NCBI GenBank assembly: GCA_040285825.1
Contig: JAUPSS010000004.1
Span: 5,091,658-5,155,657, forward strand
DNA from: Eukaryota sp. TZLM1-RC
Taxonomy: Eukaryota > Metamonada: BaSk clade
DNA: 64,000 nucleotides
Reading direction: 5' to 3'
The notes under the pieces were generated by a model. That model ran no database searches. It was given only the letters and a program-made list of their open reading frames with translations, and had not been told where the DNA came from. Of this stretch, positions 1 through 11,409 are shown piece by piece. The position numbers and the translations under genes are program-made. The stretch's first letter is position 1. Each line of letters begins with the position of its first letter.

Positions 1-176
1 TAATCCATTCGACTCCATATCAAGTAGAATCCAGGGCTATATGTCCATTATTGCTGCTATATAAGTTACAAATACTAAAACAATGGTAAAGAAACAATTT
101 GAAATCTATATTTTTCAATTTATAATATTAAATAAAAAATGCGGGAAAGTTATATTTAATAGAATTTAGTATATAT

Positions 177-665
177 TTAGCATATAAGTATACTGTTTAT
201 GGCCTCCACAATTTTATCAATCTCGTTATAGCGCAACATTGACTGTGACTCCTTTTGTCCACCAATTACACGTGTAAGAGCTTTCTCAAACCAATTCAAC
301 TTCTCCATGATCAACTCGCCACCTACCAACGCATTACACAGAGACTTGGAACGTAGAGATTCTGGGTAAGTGTTATCAAAGACCTGTTGGGCCTGGTTCT
401 GGGACATACATGACACAAATAAACCAATATGCTTGTCCTGGAGCACATCCATATTTTGATTAATAAAAGACGTCAGCTGTTTTTGGACAGATCCTGCGTA
501 GACAGACCCTCCGAGGATGATAACATCAAAAGAACTGCAATCAATAGTACTGTTGTCCTTGGCGTTGAACAGACAGATGTTGTCTGAGTTGATACGTTCC
601 TTGAGATACTCAGCAACTTTGAGGACTGCACCGTGTTTGGTTGTGTAAACAATTGCGATTCGCAT
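177..665 (-). CDS. Flavodoxin-domain protein (HemG-like)
   Basis: A protein of 162 residues from the ATG at 663-665; a longer frame to 689 exists but the conserved flavodoxin start, MRIAIVYTTKHGAVLKVAEY, favours the inner ATG. Residues about 4-16 form the first beta strand and FMN-phosphate loop, and VIILGGSVYAGS near residue 45 is the second flavin loop. The pattern that follows (a helix, then GLFVSCMSQ) resembles the Flavodoxin_5 group, which includes menaquinone-dependent protoporphyrinogen oxidase HemG. Such proteins bind FMN and transfer electrons; the substrate here cannot be read from sequence. No signal peptide or membrane segment is visible. It could equally be a stand-alone flavodoxin. 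The family call is firm, the HemG subtype tentative. Confidence 0.8.
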   Translation of the reverse strand: MRIAIVYTTKHGAVLKVAEYLKERINSDNICLFNAKDNSTIDCSSFDVIILGGSVYAGSVQKQLTSFINQNMDVLQDKHIGLFVSCMSQNQAQQVFDNTYPESLRSKSLCNALVGGELIMEKLNWFEKALTRVIGGQKESQSMLRYNEIDKIVEAINSILIC

Positions 666-1665
666 CAAATACAATGATTGTAAACGCAATGTTTTTGGCC
701 TTCATTTGTTTTTCTACATCAATTTCATTTCAATTGATGTCTCTATCAGTCAGATCTAGGAGTTGGTAGTGCACCAGAAACCATTTTCAACACCCCTGTA
801 AACCTCAAGAAAACAAGCTTGTTTAATTACAATGATCTTGTAAAAGTAATCTTCAACTATGTGCATTATGTATCAAATTTCTAAAAAGTGACGAGAAATG
901 GTAAAGAAATAGTAAATCAACTAGCAAAAACATGGTCTTTACATAAGGCTTTCATAAGTCCTAGGACAAGTGATCGTTTGTTGGTCTTTGTTGGGACGTT
1001 TCTTAATTAAACAATGTTTAAAAAGAAATTAATTTATGCAGAGTGAAGAAAATCGATGAAAATAACATAAAAGCTATTATATAATTACAATATAATTATA
1101 AATGCTATTTGACAGTCGGATCACGTCATCACCTTTCAAAAGGGGAAAGACACCTTCAGCTAGGGCTAACATGGTGGATCTACACAGGTTACAAACAAGA
1201 TCCTTCATAAAAAATGATTCATCTTCCATCATTTAGTTTTCCTTCACTTTTAATCAAAATGAAAAGAAGGAATTCTGAACAAGTGGATGAATAGTGTTTC
1301 GAACGTATAAAATGAAAAACAAAAGACCCGTCAGATGCTCCTGATCAACATCTCCTGTATCACCCTTTCTTTGTGCTTGTGTAATAGATGGTCTAATAAA
1401 TAATGTAATGGAATTAATCAATAATTTGAAACACAGGAATCCAAATGGGTAAAACTTCAATGGGTTTTTACAAGACTCAGCTTGTTGTTTTCTGATGGAA
1501 TTGAATTGTTAATAATAATAGAATTTTGTACAAATGTTTAATTCCCTCAAACAAGCCTACAATGATGATTGATCAAGAAAGACTTTGTACAACAACATAA
1601 TAAAAAACACTAAATAAAACATCAATAAATCAATCAGAAAAAAACTATACACAAACTACTTGAAA
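666..1665. other. Intergenic, no gene seen
   Basis: About 1 kb of AT-rich sequence between the flavodoxin-like gene and the SNARE gene. A 68-codon frame near 1254-1460 has no recognisable features and low complexity. No RNA gene or repeat recognised. Confidence 0.5.
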
Positions 1666-2514
1666 CTACAAAACAAAACCAAAAACCACAACAAAAATCA
1701 TAATTAATCCAAAAATCTTTAACAACAAAGCTCTGTCATTCTTTGTTCGTTCCCATATCCTCTCAATATGCCTCTGTGCTCCTTGAACGTCTGCAAAAGC
1801 ATCGTCTACATTCCGCTCAATATGTATTATAGCATCACCCTGTTCAGCTACCATTGAATTAAAAGTAGAGAAAAGTTGTGCTAATTCTGTTAAATGTGTT
1901 TCAATTGATTGAACTGCTTGTCGTCTGTCAGCCATCGTATTTGATTGTTCCATCATTTGTGATTGCTGCTGTGATTGATCACGTGATTCTGACTGAGTTT
2001 CCGGTATTTCTTCAAAAGCGGTCGGTGGGAGTTGAACCCGTGACCTAGACGACTGGAACCTATCCCTCCTAGCATTTTGGCGTTGTAAGGTTTGCGATTG
2101 TGACTCTAGAGTGGTCTTATATAACTGAGATGTGGTACGGAATTGCTTATTTAGCTGAGAGATTACTCCTTTCTTGTGCTGTTCTTCTTGTGAAAGGGAG
2201 GAGGTGTTGACTGTACCAAGTTGTTTCATTTGCTCTCCAACGACAGACATGTTCTGTCGTATTGAGTGTGATAAACGTTGGACATCTACTGTGAGACTGG
2301 AGTCTCCAATTGTGCCTTGAGATTTCACAAGTTGAGTCATTTGGTCTAATTGACCACTGATTTTAGTGAGGTTTCCAGCAATGACAGATGCAAGTGAAGC
2401 AAATTGTGATTGGGGAGTAGGTTTTTGGGATGTAGGGAGTGCTGCAAGTTGTTCATTTTGAGAAGAAACTATGTTGAAGAACTCACGAGTTCGTTCACGA
2501 AAAGCCGAGGACAT
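1666..2514 (-). CDS. Qa-SNARE, syntaxin-5/Sed5-like
   Basis: The start chosen is the ATG at 2512-2514, because the protein then opens MSSAFRERTREFFNIV, matching the short N-terminal motif with which Sed5/syntaxin-5 proteins bind Sly1-type SM proteins. The protein has 282 residues. The middle is glutamine-rich and helical (Habc-like). A t-SNARE coiled coil lies near residues 200-260, with the zero-layer glutamine in VAEQGDAI, and the C-terminus is a single hydrophobic anchor ending VVVFGFVL. Family members mediate ER-Golgi and intra-Golgi membrane fusion, tail-anchored with the SNARE in the cytosol. The exo-Fanzor segment at 2.58 kb and above ends about 64 bp upstream of the ATG on the same strand, so the promoter of this gene adjoins or lies within that element. 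Confidence 0.85.
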   Translation of the reverse strand: MSSAFRERTREFFNIVSSQNEQLAALPTSQKPTPQSQFASLASVIAGNLTKISGQLDQMTQLVKSQGTIGDSSLTVDVQRLSHSIRQNMSVVGEQMKQLGTVNTSSLSQEEQHKKGVISQLNKQFRTTSQLYKTTLESQSQTLQRQNARRDRFQSSRSRVQLPPTAFEEIPETQSESRDQSQQQSQMMEQSNTMADRRQAVQSIETHLTELAQLFSTFNSMVAEQGDAIIHIERNVDDAFADVQGAQRHIERIWERTKNDRALLLKIFGLIMIFVVVFGFVL

Positions 2515-2598
2515 TGATAATGGTGATGGTGAATACCAACTATAACAAGAAGAAATCTTGGTCAACTAGTTTCTCATCTGTGGGAAATTCCCATAAAT

Positions 2599-2617
2599 AC
2601 ACGATCAATTTTCGTGT
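2599..2617 (-). other. Hairpin just 3' of Fanzor copy 1
   Basis: ACACGA and TCGTGT form a 6-bp stem with a 7-nt loop, 8 nt after the Fanzor stop. The same hairpin core (CACGA/TCGTG) is kept downstream of the other copy at 52941-52957. A neighbouring near-palindrome, TGGGAAATTCCCA, lies at 2581-2593. Conservation in both copies and position at the element's 3' end resemble where TnpB/Fanzor guide RNAs are encoded, but RNA function is inference. Confidence 0.4.
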
Positions 2618-2882
2618 GGAATAATTACAAAAACCATCTACTACACAGATACTGAGGCCTTTCATTACCCCTCATTCTAGCTTCAGCAATAGCAAACATA
2701 TTCAGACAAGCCAGCTTATTTCTATTGAAAAGCTTTGTTGAGCCTTTGTTACTGTGTTTGCAACACTCACCGTTACAAGCTAATAAACCATGACATGTAG
2801 GAACAGGAGTCTCTTCTCTTCTACAGAATCTGGGATTTGTTACTCTCAAAAATTTAGCGACCTTTTCAAAACAAACAGGACA

Positions 2883-2894
2883 TTTTGCTGAAGT
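2883..2894. repeat. LINE B target-site duplication, left copy
   Basis: TTTTGCTGAAGT, repeated at 4517-4528. The uninterrupted sequence is present once in the homologous Fanzor copy near 53232, which proves the insertion. Confidence 0.9.
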
Positions 2895-4516
2895 TTTTTT
2901 ATTAATTTCAATTTTATTCAAAACTTATAAATCAACATCTAAAAAATCCATCTCTCCCAAAACAAAAACACTAGATGCAACTCTCTCATAGTGAGATCCA
3001 AGAGAAAGCAAAGCATCAGAAACCATCTTCAACATCCCCTTAAAAATAAAAAACACAATTCTATTTTGCCAAAATAATCTGTTGAAATTTCAACTAGTTT
3101 TTCTCTTTACAATCATTTCAAAATCTTCCAAAAAACGTAAAGCAGTTGGTGCAAGTGAACCAAAAAGGGAAAATACAAATGGATACAAATTGTATTTTGC
3201 ATGCTGTAGACTGGCCAATTTGGACAAAGGTTCATTGTATTTTTTGAATTTAAAATTTTCAGCATTTGAAAGAGGATTATGAATTTCAGAATTAACAAGC
3301 CTTTCATTTGAGGCATTACAAGGATCAACAGACATTACATCCAATAAAATGAAGCTTCCATCTAATCCAGGTAATATTACATCACCTCTATTATTCTTAT
3401 AAAAATCATCTTCAGCATCAAACAGATTTGACAACAGAGGTTCCAAAAAGGATTCAATTCTATGAGACTTACACATTCAATATAACTGGTCTCATACAGC
3501 ATCATGAACCTTGCTTCTAAAAGTAATAAAGTGTTTACAATATAACAAATGAGTAATTGTAATTTTTCGAGAACATTGACAAATTAAATTATGAGGTAAA
3601 TCATCAGGCCAGATAAAGGAACGAAATCTCATATTCAGAGTCCAACCAGAATCAGTTAAAAGAGTACCATAAACTTGAGGAATTGTTGTTACTAAGGCAG
3701 AAGAAGTACTGTCACACATATCTTGTAAAAGATTTGCAAAAGCGGGATTCTTTTTCTTGGCCAAGCCAAGTCTAACATCAAAATCCAAGCTTTCAAAAAT
3801 CTTTGACAATTTTTGTTGAAGCTTTTTACAGCAAAACTGTAAATTAAAAAGAAATCGGTTTGGAATTTCTTGAATTGATTGAGGAAAACATTTGGTACAA
3901 ATTAGTGGCGGCAATTTTTCAATTTCACATGATAACTCATACAAATATGGACTGCAATTGGGAACTAACAGATGAGAATCATCAGGAAATCTACGAGAAA
4001 ATTCATAAATAAAATTTTTGTCACCACCCAAGAATGCTGATTGACACAAAATTGAAGATTTAGTAAATCCAATACCACCCAAATTTGCTGATGAAAATAA
4101 GTGACTTTTCAACATTCCTGATTCTACATTCAATAAATCAGCAAAAAATTCTGTTCTCAATGAATTAAAAGAACGACAAAAATCTAATGCTATGGAAGGA
4201 GCACAATATCTCAAAAAGTGGGTTATTCTCCCAGTGTAGCAAATTTTAAGCATGAAAAATTTAATATGTTTTTCTATATCTAAAGAAGAAATTGAATCAA
4301 GTTCAATTTTCATTTTTTCCAAAATAACTTCCAATTCATTCTGAATTTGAGGCACGTTCCTAACCAACAACCAAGGAACTTAAAAGCATCACTACTATAA
4401 TTAGTAAAGGGGACAATAGAATCATTTATCACGAGATCTTGAGCAGAAGAGCCAATGAGAAGGCATTTGCTCGCATTAAGATGAAGCCCAATATTTTCAT
4501 ATGAATCAGCAATTTC
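2895..4516 (-). mobile_element. LINE B, 5'-truncated insertion inside Fanzor
   Basis: A minus-strand non-LTR retrotransposon fragment of 1.62 kb. It begins within the reverse transcriptase palm (IGLHLNASKC near 4470), continues through the thumb region and the CxC finger LICQCSRK near 3575, and reaches the endonuclease-like motif NNRGDVILPGLDGSFILLD near 3360. It ends in a 3' untranslated region and a short A run (the T run at 2895-2901). The coding frame is broken near 3485 (TGA in place of CGA or AGA after HDAV) and near 4370. The 12-bp flanking duplication and A tail are typical of target-primed reverse transcription. A more complete B copy, itself split by two later insertions, lies at 21.4-32.1 kb. 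Truncation at the 5' end is the usual fate of LINE copies. Confidence 0.88.
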
Positions 4517-4528
4517 TTTTGCTGAAGT
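4517..4528. repeat. LINE B target-site duplication, right copy
   Basis: TTTTGCTGAAGT, identical to 2883-2894. Confidence 0.9.
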
Positions 4529-6476
4529 GAAAGCTTCATTGATCATCAATACTTCAAAATCATTTCTTTTCCGAAATTAAATCCATCCAATGCCTCGAGC
4601 AGGCCTATGATGTTTCAAATTCTTAAAACCATTTGTCATTTCGTTAGACTCGATCATTTGGTTCCTGTCATAACCTACCTCAGTATATTTGGTCGCCAAT
4701 CGTTTCTGTTTTTCATTCATCCTACTTTTCAAAGACCAGGACATCGGAGTCATTCTCTACCATTTGAATTTCTTGTCTTGATTCATCACCTGACCATTTC
4801 TTTGTTGTTCAGTTTCATGTTCAGGCACCATGGCTAATTCTGGATCCGTTTTTTACTCCCAAAATACAATAAATCACGTTTTCCAGGATCACAAACAACA
4901 ATTCGTTTGTCTTGAAAAGTATCAACATCAACATCATCAATAAATAAATCAGAAACACTGGCCTTGTTGTCTGGCTTACATTTCTCACCTTGTAAATCCC
5001 GACGAACAAATTCTACTGCAATATTAAATCCATCTGTGTGGATAATGTTGTTGATTTTATAGCTCTTCTATTTGAACATTGATTGATTTAAATCGAGAAT
5101 ATTAGACCAAAAGTCAAATTGTTCAGGTGATTTGAATTCCATAATTTGGGCTCGTGTATTGACCTTTTTTAATCTCGTGGTGGTATGAAATTACGTACAA
5201 AACAAGACTGTAAATACAGCTTTAAGCAACATGTGGCGTGTATTTGTAATTGTTGAAATTTTACAGCAGTTTCTCTCAATTTAAGTATCGCATTTGAATG
5301 TTTAACCATTGAGTTGACGGTTGCTGGAATGGTTTTATAAGATGATAAAATAAATATGTCTTTCTGAAACATCACGAAAAGTTTCAGACAAAGGACACAA
5401 TCATGAAGCCCATAATGAATTGAATTTTGTATCAGAGGAGAAGTAGCTAAACAATCAATTGGCAAAATATGGAAAAATTCCTGATGAAGTTTGATTTTCT
5501 TTTCATTTTTCATTCTATGTGCCAGATTGCCTAATACATGTCCAAATCAAGCTGCAGTAAATTGTGATTAAGACAACAATGGGGTTGATGATGATGAACC
5601 TGTGAAGCAAGATTTTTTCGTCAGGGAACATTTCTGCCTGAACATACATATCAATGTCTGCTAATCTGATTTGAGGACTCATTCTCAATATAAGTGAATA
5701 TTTACTCTCCAAACAGAAATTATGGTGGTCAAACTTACAAATAACAATCGAAATAAAAAACACTTTTTGATTTGAAATCCACTCACCCATTTGTTCATCA
5801 GTTTGCTTTTTCAAAAGATTTGCACCTCGTTTCTCTTTTTGTTGATAGTCTCGTCAGGAAGGAGAAATTGGCCATCATGATTTTGGTAAAGATGACCATC
5901 CTGATAGGTTTCAAGATCAAAGCACATAACAGTGGGAAAATTTTGTGTTGTTGTCCTTAATTCCAACTCTATCAAAGGATCAAGCTTGAAGCCACCACGA
6001 CTTGGCTCAATTTTTTTGACCATACTCGTTTTCAATGGTCTTTTTGTCAAAATCTTCCTGTTCTCGATATTCAACATTCAAGATGATCTCGCTGTCTGAC
6101 ACGCTGATTGCAATTTTGTGGTCATCAACATCAGCTCGATATACGCTCTAGCTCTTCTGGTCGTTGTTACTCCGTCTAAATTCTATGTTTTTTTCCAGTT
6201 TCCTTCCCTTTCCTTTACCTCTTGGCCTCTTACCATTCAGCTATCTCAACAATTCTCCCTTTCTCTCTCCCTCTCTGTTTCGATGGGACCTAAACAAATG
6301 CAAAATTGTCTGAGGTTTTCATTTGAAATGCATACTTTCTACAAGCATCATTCAAACTTATTCTAAGAACTTTCATCCTGGGTGTGATCGTTCACAGACG
6401 TTCTAGAATCCTCGAATAATTGGCCACCAATCTCAGCGAGCCCATTTCTCCTCCAGAACAATACGTAGCTTTGAAG

Positions 6477-7190
6477 CTAGTTTCTTTGTGGTCTCTGGAA
6501 CGCTTCTGGTCTTGTTACATAGTAGTGCTCACTAATTGCAATGTCTAGCTGATTTAGTGATGTTGAAATGTCTCTAGACCAAACTTGATTACTTTCCGGA
6601 CAACCGAAATAGGCGTTGTGAACTTTAACTTCACCATTAACTTCTCGATAGATCTTTTGGTGTAGCATCTTGCAGCAGTTCACCTTTGCAGATGTCCTTT
6701 GTTCATCTCCGATCTTCACATTAGCAAATGAACATTGTGACAACTTGAGAAACGCCTTACGTGGTGTTTTCACTTTTTGACGTGATGTACCACCACCTCC
6801 ATTGCCAAACCACACTTTTACTTCTCGACCGTTTGCAAATTTTTTCACTTTGTTGATAATTGAGCTGAATCTTCTCTGTTTTCTTATAAAGAAGTCAAAT
6901 GTGTTTCTTCTCAATGCTTTTCGAGCGCTCAGGTATAATTGCTGCTTCAGCAATGATCGTCTTACGTTATTGCCTTCTTACTCCTTATAGTCACCGATAG
7001 TTGATATTTCAAGCAGATAATGGTTCAATTTCTGCATATCATAAACATCTATTGATGAGTGGGTCAGTGAAGCAGAGTGATTGATTTTTCGTTGCTTTGG
7101 TGCCAAGAAGATATTGGGTACGGTTGGCCCTGAACGTGTTCCAATGCCGGAACCACATAGATTTGAGTGGTTGGTTATTGAGTTTTTCAA
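6477..7190 (-). pseudogene. Second Fanzor-like relic (type 2), copy 1
   Basis: Two adjacent minus-strand frames (7190-6978 and 6953-6477) read as the C-terminal half of a TnpB/Fanzor-like nuclease. Near the end are GDEQRTSAKVNCC (RuvC-II glutamate followed by the first zinc-finger residues), YFGC, then VWSRDISTSLNQLDI, which fits the RuvC-III pattern RDxNAAxNI with aspartate kept, and a final TRPEAFQRP like the RPxY tails of the other copies. The RuvC-I half is missing or unrecognisable. It resembles the nuclease at 59.4-61.4 kb (DRDISASKII) more than the exo-Fanzor family. It lies on the same strand just upstream of exo-Fanzor copy 1 within the same duplicated block, so the segment carried two different TnpB-like genes. 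Confidence 0.6.
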
Positions 7191-7631
7191 CTTCTCATGA
7201 AATCTAAGTTTAGTTTTCTTAATTGTTAAATTCCAGCAACGATATGTGCGGTCTGTGGAGAAGCAAGTGATATTTCATCAAGTGTATGAGTCAATGTGGA
7301 AACAAGTATTTTAACATTAGCAGAGACATATAGGTGAACGAATAACAATATAACTTTGGCAAAATTTAATGAATTATAAAGTGAACTACAAATGTATTCT
7401 TCAGAATTATGTTTGTCAAATCAAAACATGGTTAGTTATTAGCTGATGCAATATTATGATGTGCTCAAATGTAAGTTCGTGTATTACTATGGCTTGAGAT
7501 TATAAAATTGATGTGAAAACATTGGAAACCACTCACACAGGTCAATTATCAATTGTGTTTGTTCTGCAGAGCTTAAGCTATTAACAAAAATTTATTCTTC
7601 AATTTGTACAACAAAAAACATCTTTTACAGT
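7191..7631. other. Intergenic, no gene seen
   Basis: AT-rich sequence between the composite Fanzor segment and the 3' end of the transporter gene. Nothing recognised apart from probable transporter 3' untranslated sequence. Confidence 0.5.
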
Positions 7632-9538
7632 CTACTTATCATCTTTCTTATTCTTGTTAACATAAGAAATCAAAGCTTCAGATGCAAAGTAAGGTCTTTG
7701 AGCACTTCCATCATTACGCTCACAATCTTCAAGGAAACAGAGGAAAATAGTGTCAACAGCCATTTCTGTCACACCCATAAACATGGAACCAACTAGATAA
7801 GAAATCAAAAAGACTAAAGCAACCATAAAGTGCCAGCTGTTATAATTTTCATTTCCATAGAAAACAAATGTGCCAAGAAGACCAGTGGCAATGGCAATGA
7901 ACAATTTACCAAGGAACAACAATGAGTCTCCAACAATAGTGATTGCCAAAACTCTGCGCAAGTTTCTCATAATCAAATTAAACCCTTGCTTGGCGGCCTT
8001 ACAATATGAGTAATTGTAAATAGCAACCATAATCCATGCATTCTTGTTAATGTACTTCATAACCTTTTCAGCACATTTGACACAACAAGCAAGACATTTG
8101 AATACAGCAGATAATGACTTATTGCCAGTGTCCTTTGCTTTCTTGGAGAGATACTTAAGAATCCACTTGATAAAGCAGAGGATGGCAATGACGAGAGAAC
8201 CAAAAGCCAAAGAACCAAAGTTATATCGAAGACCTCTGGTTAATGCGCTCCAAATAGGACTGGCTCCCAGATTCTTCTTGTCATGAGTAAAGTAATACTT
8301 GGCAACTGCTCCAGCAATGGTAATGAGTGATACAGCAGAAATGAAGAACAATACCCAAAACATACCAAAAATGTGGTAAAGAAGATAGTAATGAGTGTTC
8401 TCTTCCTTCCAGTGCCATGTTCTACGCCCATCAGCATATGTCATTTCAGCAGTAGAGGCCAGCATAATGAGAGAATATCCCCAGTAAACAAGGAACAAAA
8501 GTTCAAAAACAAATACAAAGATTGGGAAAACTGTGAGAATAGGCATAGCTGCGATAGCTCTGGCCGCTTCCTGCACAACATCAATTGCCAACGAGATACT
8601 CTTACGCATCCAGAGTACCAACAACAAGAGGACACCAAAAACACCCCAAAGGATATACCCAATGTTTCTTGTGGTGGTCGCACTCTTTTCCTCATCAGAG
8701 TCTTCAGCTTCATCGATTCCATTAAGTCCAGCCATGGTATAATAATAAGCAGCAAAGCCAGAAGCGAAGAGAATACCAAGAATGGTAACCCAAACAATAA
8801 TAGGGGCACACATTCTCAGCAAAATTAACCAAACAAAACCAAGAATAATGGCAACGAAAGAGAGTCCCACAAGAATGTTTAAGGTAGTGGATTGGTTGAT
8901 GTCATCCATGGCATTAGACATATATCTGGTGAAATAGTTATCAGCAAAGTCTTCGGCAAAGTCTTGTACATCTCTTGGGATACACCTGCCAGAAATCGGG
9001 TGTGAATCATAAGTGTCATCTGCACTGAAGGTTTGTGTGAATGGTCCATAGTTAGGAGTGATATCAGTCTCCCCATCAGGACATTTTTGCACACAGACAG
9101 AATGCTCTGTGATCAAATGGATTAACAATACATACCAATATTACTATTGTCATAGAAAAACAGATACTTGTGGGCAGTCAGATCAACTGTGTTGGAATCT
9201 TCTATGAAATGTTGGTGCTCTTCAGCAACGTAAGGATTGTTGTCCTCAGTGTTTTCAATACCACAAATAAAGCCATATCTGTCCATGGGAGCTGTAATTC
9301 TGCCATTAGCACATAAAAAAGAAAACGTACTTCTGAATATCACCTTGTTGGATACCTAAGACAAAAGAGACATAGACGAAACCAGCAAGGAAAGCAAGGA
9401 AGATGAGTGCAAAAAGGCAATCTCTACATTTGCGATTGGCTGAAATGAGTGTGTGAGCCACTACACACCAATTGGTCCGTGGAAATCTGGATCATAGGAA
9501 TGGGCCTCGCCATAGAGTTCAGCTTCTTCGTTCTTCAT
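7632..9538 (-). CDS. Choline-transporter-like protein (SLC44/CTL), 3 tiny introns
   Basis: Four exons on the minus strand: 9538-9469, 9439-9331, 9299-9136 and 9106-7632. They total 1818 nt and encode 605 residues in one frame. Introns are 29, 31 and 29 nt, with GTGTGT, GTACGT and GTATGT donors and CAG or ACAG acceptors; the second contains GCTAATG as a likely branch site. The protein has the CTL layout: a short cytosolic N-terminus, TM1 (LIFLAFLAGFVYVSFVLG), an extracellular cysteine loop with CVQKCP, then about nine more hydrophobic segments. The conserved C-terminal block includes YNYSYCKAAKQGF and RNLRRVLA. CTL proteins are plasma-membrane or organelle transporters of choline or related solutes; the substrate here is not known. 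Length matches the family. Confidence 0.9.
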
Positions 9539-10530
9539 TGTGAAATAGAGTTAATGATGATTTTCATCTGATCAAGATTTCATCATTGGCGCAATTCTAT
9601 TATTCTGATCACAAGCTTTAAGCTACCTGAATCGCTTCTGTCATGTTAAAGTCATCTTGATTTTTGTATGAACCAAAATTTTCCTATATGTTGAAATGCA
9701 ATTCTATGTCATGGTGGTTTTTCGTCGACCTTTTACACGACAATGCAATACTTCAGCTTGAGTTACCATCATCTTTTCGTCTGTGTCAAGGTTACCACGC
9801 TGCTAAATAACTTTTGTTTTTGTCGAAAAACTATTGTGCACTCAAATTGGTATTTAAGCACCATGACAACAGTTTTATTGTATTGTACGTGATCCTTTCA
9901 TAGGGTCTGTGTTTGCTTTTTATTTGTTATTTATCAATTTCTGCGAACGAGAAACGAGAACAATGTGCAATTGATATCATTCAATTCAATGCTGTTCAAG
10001 GAAACATTTTTTTCAATTTTGGTTCATGACAATCAGACAAAGCTTTTTAAATATTGTTTTAGATTGGAATTCATTATTTCATGTTTGTCAATGAAAAAAA
10101 CTCGTCGCTTTGTAACTTTCATATTTTGTTTGGTTTGAAGCTATTAGTCAATCACATTTTACTATAACTTTAAGTAACATTGATTTAAAAAAAACAGATA
10201 ATTTTGAGAAAAAATAATCCTTATAGCAGTTGACCTTATAGCAGTTGACCATATAGCATTTGCAAATATTTCAATTGATTGCAGTGAAAAACCTGATGAG
10301 AACTTGTTGATCAACAGTGCTATGAAGGTTAGTGTATTATTTAACTACACCATATAGTAAGCATTGAGAGCAATACACAGTTTTAAAAACCCATGAGACT
10401 CTTTATTTTGGACAAGGTTCATCAAGAGGGACTAAGTGTTAATCACCTGAGGCATGAACTTTGTGGTAAGATTAACCCTCACAGATTTTATCCTTTCAAG
10501 ATGGTGCAATTGGTTTATTCTAAGTTTGAC
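9539..10530. other. Intergenic, no gene seen
   Basis: Holds the 5' flank of the transporter gene. A 15-bp direct repeat (TTATAGCAGTTGACC twice, near 10220-10250) is the only structure noticed. Confidence 0.5.
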
Positions 10531-10539
10531 ACTGTTTCA

Positions 10540-11320
10540 CTGATTCGGGACCAATGTGCCACGAAGATTTGAATTGTGTGCCAAAAATGAAACGTTTGTA
10601 ACATAAATGAGATTATATTTGAATATTCCCATTAATGAATTATTATCAAAAGAAAAAAAGTATTTGTTCGAATTCACCTCAGCTCACTTTGCGTCATGCT
10701 CTGATTTGTTCGAAATTGATAACTTATCGTTCTTCATTACATGATGCTGTTATAGACACTGTTTTTAATATGGCACGATCAAAGAGTCTCTGCTGAAAGA
10801 AACACTGTCATTGAATAATATTTGCTTCTGATGACAGAGGTGATATATACTATGATTGGATTGAGAACTCTGGAGCTGTTGTTGAGTTTGTCTCCTGTAA
10901 TGTTGCAAATGGTACTTTGGCTCCAAGAAAAACTTAATCCTGGAGATGCTCTTGAATTCAAAGCCAAAGAAAAACATAGAAAATATAACAAAGATATCGA
11001 AGAGGCTAATGCTGGTAGAAATACACCACTAGTTTTTATTGCTTTCCCATTTTCTATAAACGGAAGACTATCAGTAGAAGCAGGAACATTTTTGACTGAT
11101 TTCCAAAAAATGGTTCAAGAAAAAACAATGAAGATATTTGATATTTTTTTATGGTGCTCTCGGATTCAATTTGCCATTATTAATAGATTACCTCGGATTT
11201 TCAATCGAATTAGAGAAGCTTTAGCTAGACATCAAGTAGATCATGATGCTGTAGATGAAATCTTGGTGCAATGAACTTAGTCCCATTAGTTCTGAGTTTA
11301 TTTCGTTAAGTGTGCAAGTT
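10540..11320 (+). mobile_element. LINE A relic (C-terminal end)
   Basis: A degenerate 5'-truncated copy of LINE A. It is recognisable from the CCACGAAGATTTG stretch near 10558, through the finger region near 10660-10700 (SPQLTLRHALIC), to the endonuclease and C-terminal part in the frame at 10822-11274. Internal stops and a deletion near 10780-10800 break the first half. The 3' untranslated sequence after 11277 (CCCATTAGTT...GTGTGCAAGTTT) matches the other A copies. It ends about 90 bp upstream of the RPB8 start on the same strand. Confidence 0.8.
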
Positions 11321-11409
11321 TAAATTAAGCAATTGATTTGTGAAAAAGTTTGAGCTTTGTAATCTTACACCTTTCTTACACTTACACCTTTCTTTCTACT
11401 ATTGTTATA

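Larger units (their letters stand above)
2625..6077 (-). pseudogene. Exonuclease-Fanzor fusion relic, copy 1
   Basis: Read on the minus strand from an ATG at 6077. First comes a DNA-polymerase-B-type exonuclease: Exo I FDLETY near 5920, an Exo II-like LDLDMY near 5540 in a shifted frame, and Exo III HYGLHDC near 5420. It continues directly into the Fanzor N-terminal helices (ETAVKFQQL). The tail has the RuvC-II/zinc motif (AKCPVC near 2880) and RuvC-III region NRNKLACLNM near 2710. Compared with the copy at 53-55.9 kb it has internal deletions near 5165 and near 4630, several frameshifts, and the LINE insertion at 2895-4516. The RuvC-III aspartate is asparagine, as in the other copy. It cannot make a functional nuclease. 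The Fanzor identity rests on the RuvC and zinc motifs, best seen in the better-preserved copy. Confidence 0.7.
2578..7190 (-). repeat. Composite Fanzor segment, copy 1
   Basis: This block is homologous in order and orientation to 52919-58120. Shared landmarks are the terminal AAATTCCCA and CACGA...TCGTG hairpin, the exo-Fanzor coding region, a pyrimidine-rich stretch near 6120-6280 matching 57000-57170, and a second Fanzor-like relic matching up to about 58119. Copy 1 carries a LINE insertion (2895-4516) and lacks about 0.93 kb and 0.18 kb of the exo-Fanzor reading region that copy 2 retains, while copy 2 has about 1 kb extra upstream of the exonuclease. Divergence is visible throughout, so the duplication is not recent. 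No target-site duplication of the whole block was found by eye. Confidence 0.7.

Noticed and set aside
8373-8828. 150-codon frame opposite the transporter gene
   Set aside because: It is a shadow of the strongly conserved transporter coding strand, with no recognisable motif.
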